The translations under genes were made by a program, and so were the position numbers. DNA of 64,000 nt from Candidatus Peregrinibacteria bacterium GW2011_GWF2_43_17. GTDB taxonomy: Bacteria; Patescibacteriota; Gracilibacteria; UBA1369; UBA12470. Under the pieces are notes generated by a model, which saw nothing but the letters and a program-made list of their open reading frames with translations, had not been told where the DNA came from and did not search any database. The first letter of the stretch is position 1. Each line of letters begins with the position of its first letter. Below are positions 63,779-64,000 of the stretch, piece after piece. The stretch lies in assembly GCA_000999315.1 (NCBI GenBank), contig LCFW01000002.1, positions 309,259-373,258 on the forward strand. The letters run 5' to 3'.

Positions 63779-64000
63779 GGGCCTGTGCACACTATTGGTT
63801 TCGATTGGAATATCGCAGATATTATAGCAGTTCAAGGAACGACGACGAAGTGATACTGGAAAGCCCCGCTAAGCGGGGCGAGAAGGAGTGACGCAGAAAT
63901 GCTAAACTTCCGCCAGCTTACGCAGGCGGGGTTAGCGTAGTTCAAGCTTCGCTTGTCCCGCATCTTCTTGACCTTGGTTCTCAATATACGCACGAATGAT
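63779..64000. mobile_element. MITE-family element, copy C (left end; right end outside window)
   Basis: Begins GGGCCTGTGCACACTATTGG after a TA (63777-63778), identical to the copy B terminus. It continues with the same sub-terminal sequence and the shared core (GCAGTTCAAG..ACGACGACGAAGTGATACTGGAAAG). Where A and B continue TATTACAAGGAGGAG, copy C has a CCCCGCTAAGCGGGG palindrome instead. The other terminal repeat is not seen before base 64000. Confidence 0.8.
63932..64000 (-). CDS. C-terminal fragment of an ORF inside element C, possible transposase
   Basis: Read from the edge, 22 codons open through base 64000 end YIENQGQEDAGQAKLELR and TAA. The wording resembles tails of small IS200/REP-type transposases, but this is from memory of the style only and too short to assign. 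If real, copy C is a larger, possibly autonomous element continuing beyond the window. Confidence 0.3.
   Translation of the reverse strand: MIRAYIENQGQEDAGQAKLELR

Noticed and set aside
1-64000. Alternative genetic code (TGA as Gly)
   Set aside because: Several core genes end cleanly at TGA with overlapping ATGA junctions.
1-64000. CRISPR array or prophage
   Set aside because: No regularly spaced direct repeats, cas genes, integrase or phage structural genes were seen.

Overview
The window looks like a piece of an AT-rich candidate-phyla-radiation (Patescibacteria-like) chromosome. The clues are type IV pilus genes with CPR-style pilins, a two-helix T4SS-type pilin and a VirD4-like ATPase, many small membrane proteins, few Shine-Dalgarno sequences, several apparently leaderless promoters, and isolated fragments of biosynthetic pathways. 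TGA acts as a stop (for example at the end of pilM), so this is not a code-25 Gracilibacteria/Absconditabacteria genome. The lineage is inferred from gene content, not from a marker-gene tree.

Layout. 1-9 kb: recG (cut by the window edge), a PocR/PAS sensor without output domain, tyrS, rluD, rplU, pth, obgE and a membrane-anchored DsbA-like oxidoreductase. 9.1-10.6 kb: tRNA-Leu, tRNA-Asp, a decayed HI0074/HEPN-type gene and a lipid/diacylglycerol kinase. 10.7-19.7 kb: a type IV pilus operon (pilB, pilC, four pseudopilin-type genes, a PilM-PilN fusion, pilO, a small membrane protein, the major pilin). One pseudopilin carries an LVIVD beta-propeller and could be a pilus-tip adhesin. 19.7-25.3 kb: yqeY, a uvrC with a GNAT domain inserted in its nuclease domain, a nucleotidyltransferase-like gene, der and yggS. 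25.3-30.3 kb: a TA-flanked MITE, a T4SS-type pilin, an AI-2E family transporter, and a polysaccharide cluster (two glycosyltransferases and a Wzz-like protein).

30.4-41.7 kb: a lipoprotein, an unknown protein, a STAS/RsbW-like pair behind a promoter with a long dyad, a chorismate mutase, rpsB, a small membrane protein, tsf, ribBA, ribD, a nucleotide-transporter/MFS-like protein with C-terminal HEAT repeats, a membrane-bound PP2C/SpoIIE phosphatase, and queA. The phosphatase, the kinase-like protein and the STAS protein together could form a partner-switching module. 41.7-47.9 kb: a two-gene operon of a PKD + 7TM (UUP1-type) membrane protein and a fusion of ATP-grasp ligase, degenerate RimB-like domain and DUF1704/MATCAP-like metallopeptidase, next to a large surface protein.

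47.9-64 kb: yggT, cysS, murC, a DivIC/FtsB-like gene, an unknown gene whose 3' end lies in a second MITE, tRNA-Met, tRNA-fMet, argG behind what reads as a complete ribosome-dependent arginine attenuator, ilvE, an LCP-family protein, the VirD4-like ATPase, glyS, a coiled-coil/TPR protein behind a second candidate attenuator, an unknown gene, dtd, and the start of a third MITE-family element that may carry a transposase beyond the edge.

Most promising observations: the ATP-grasp/DUF1704 fusion with its 7TM partner; the argG attenuator; the UvrC-GNAT chimera; the propeller-bearing pilin; and the three-copy MITE family, one copy of which has supplied a new C-terminus to a host gene.
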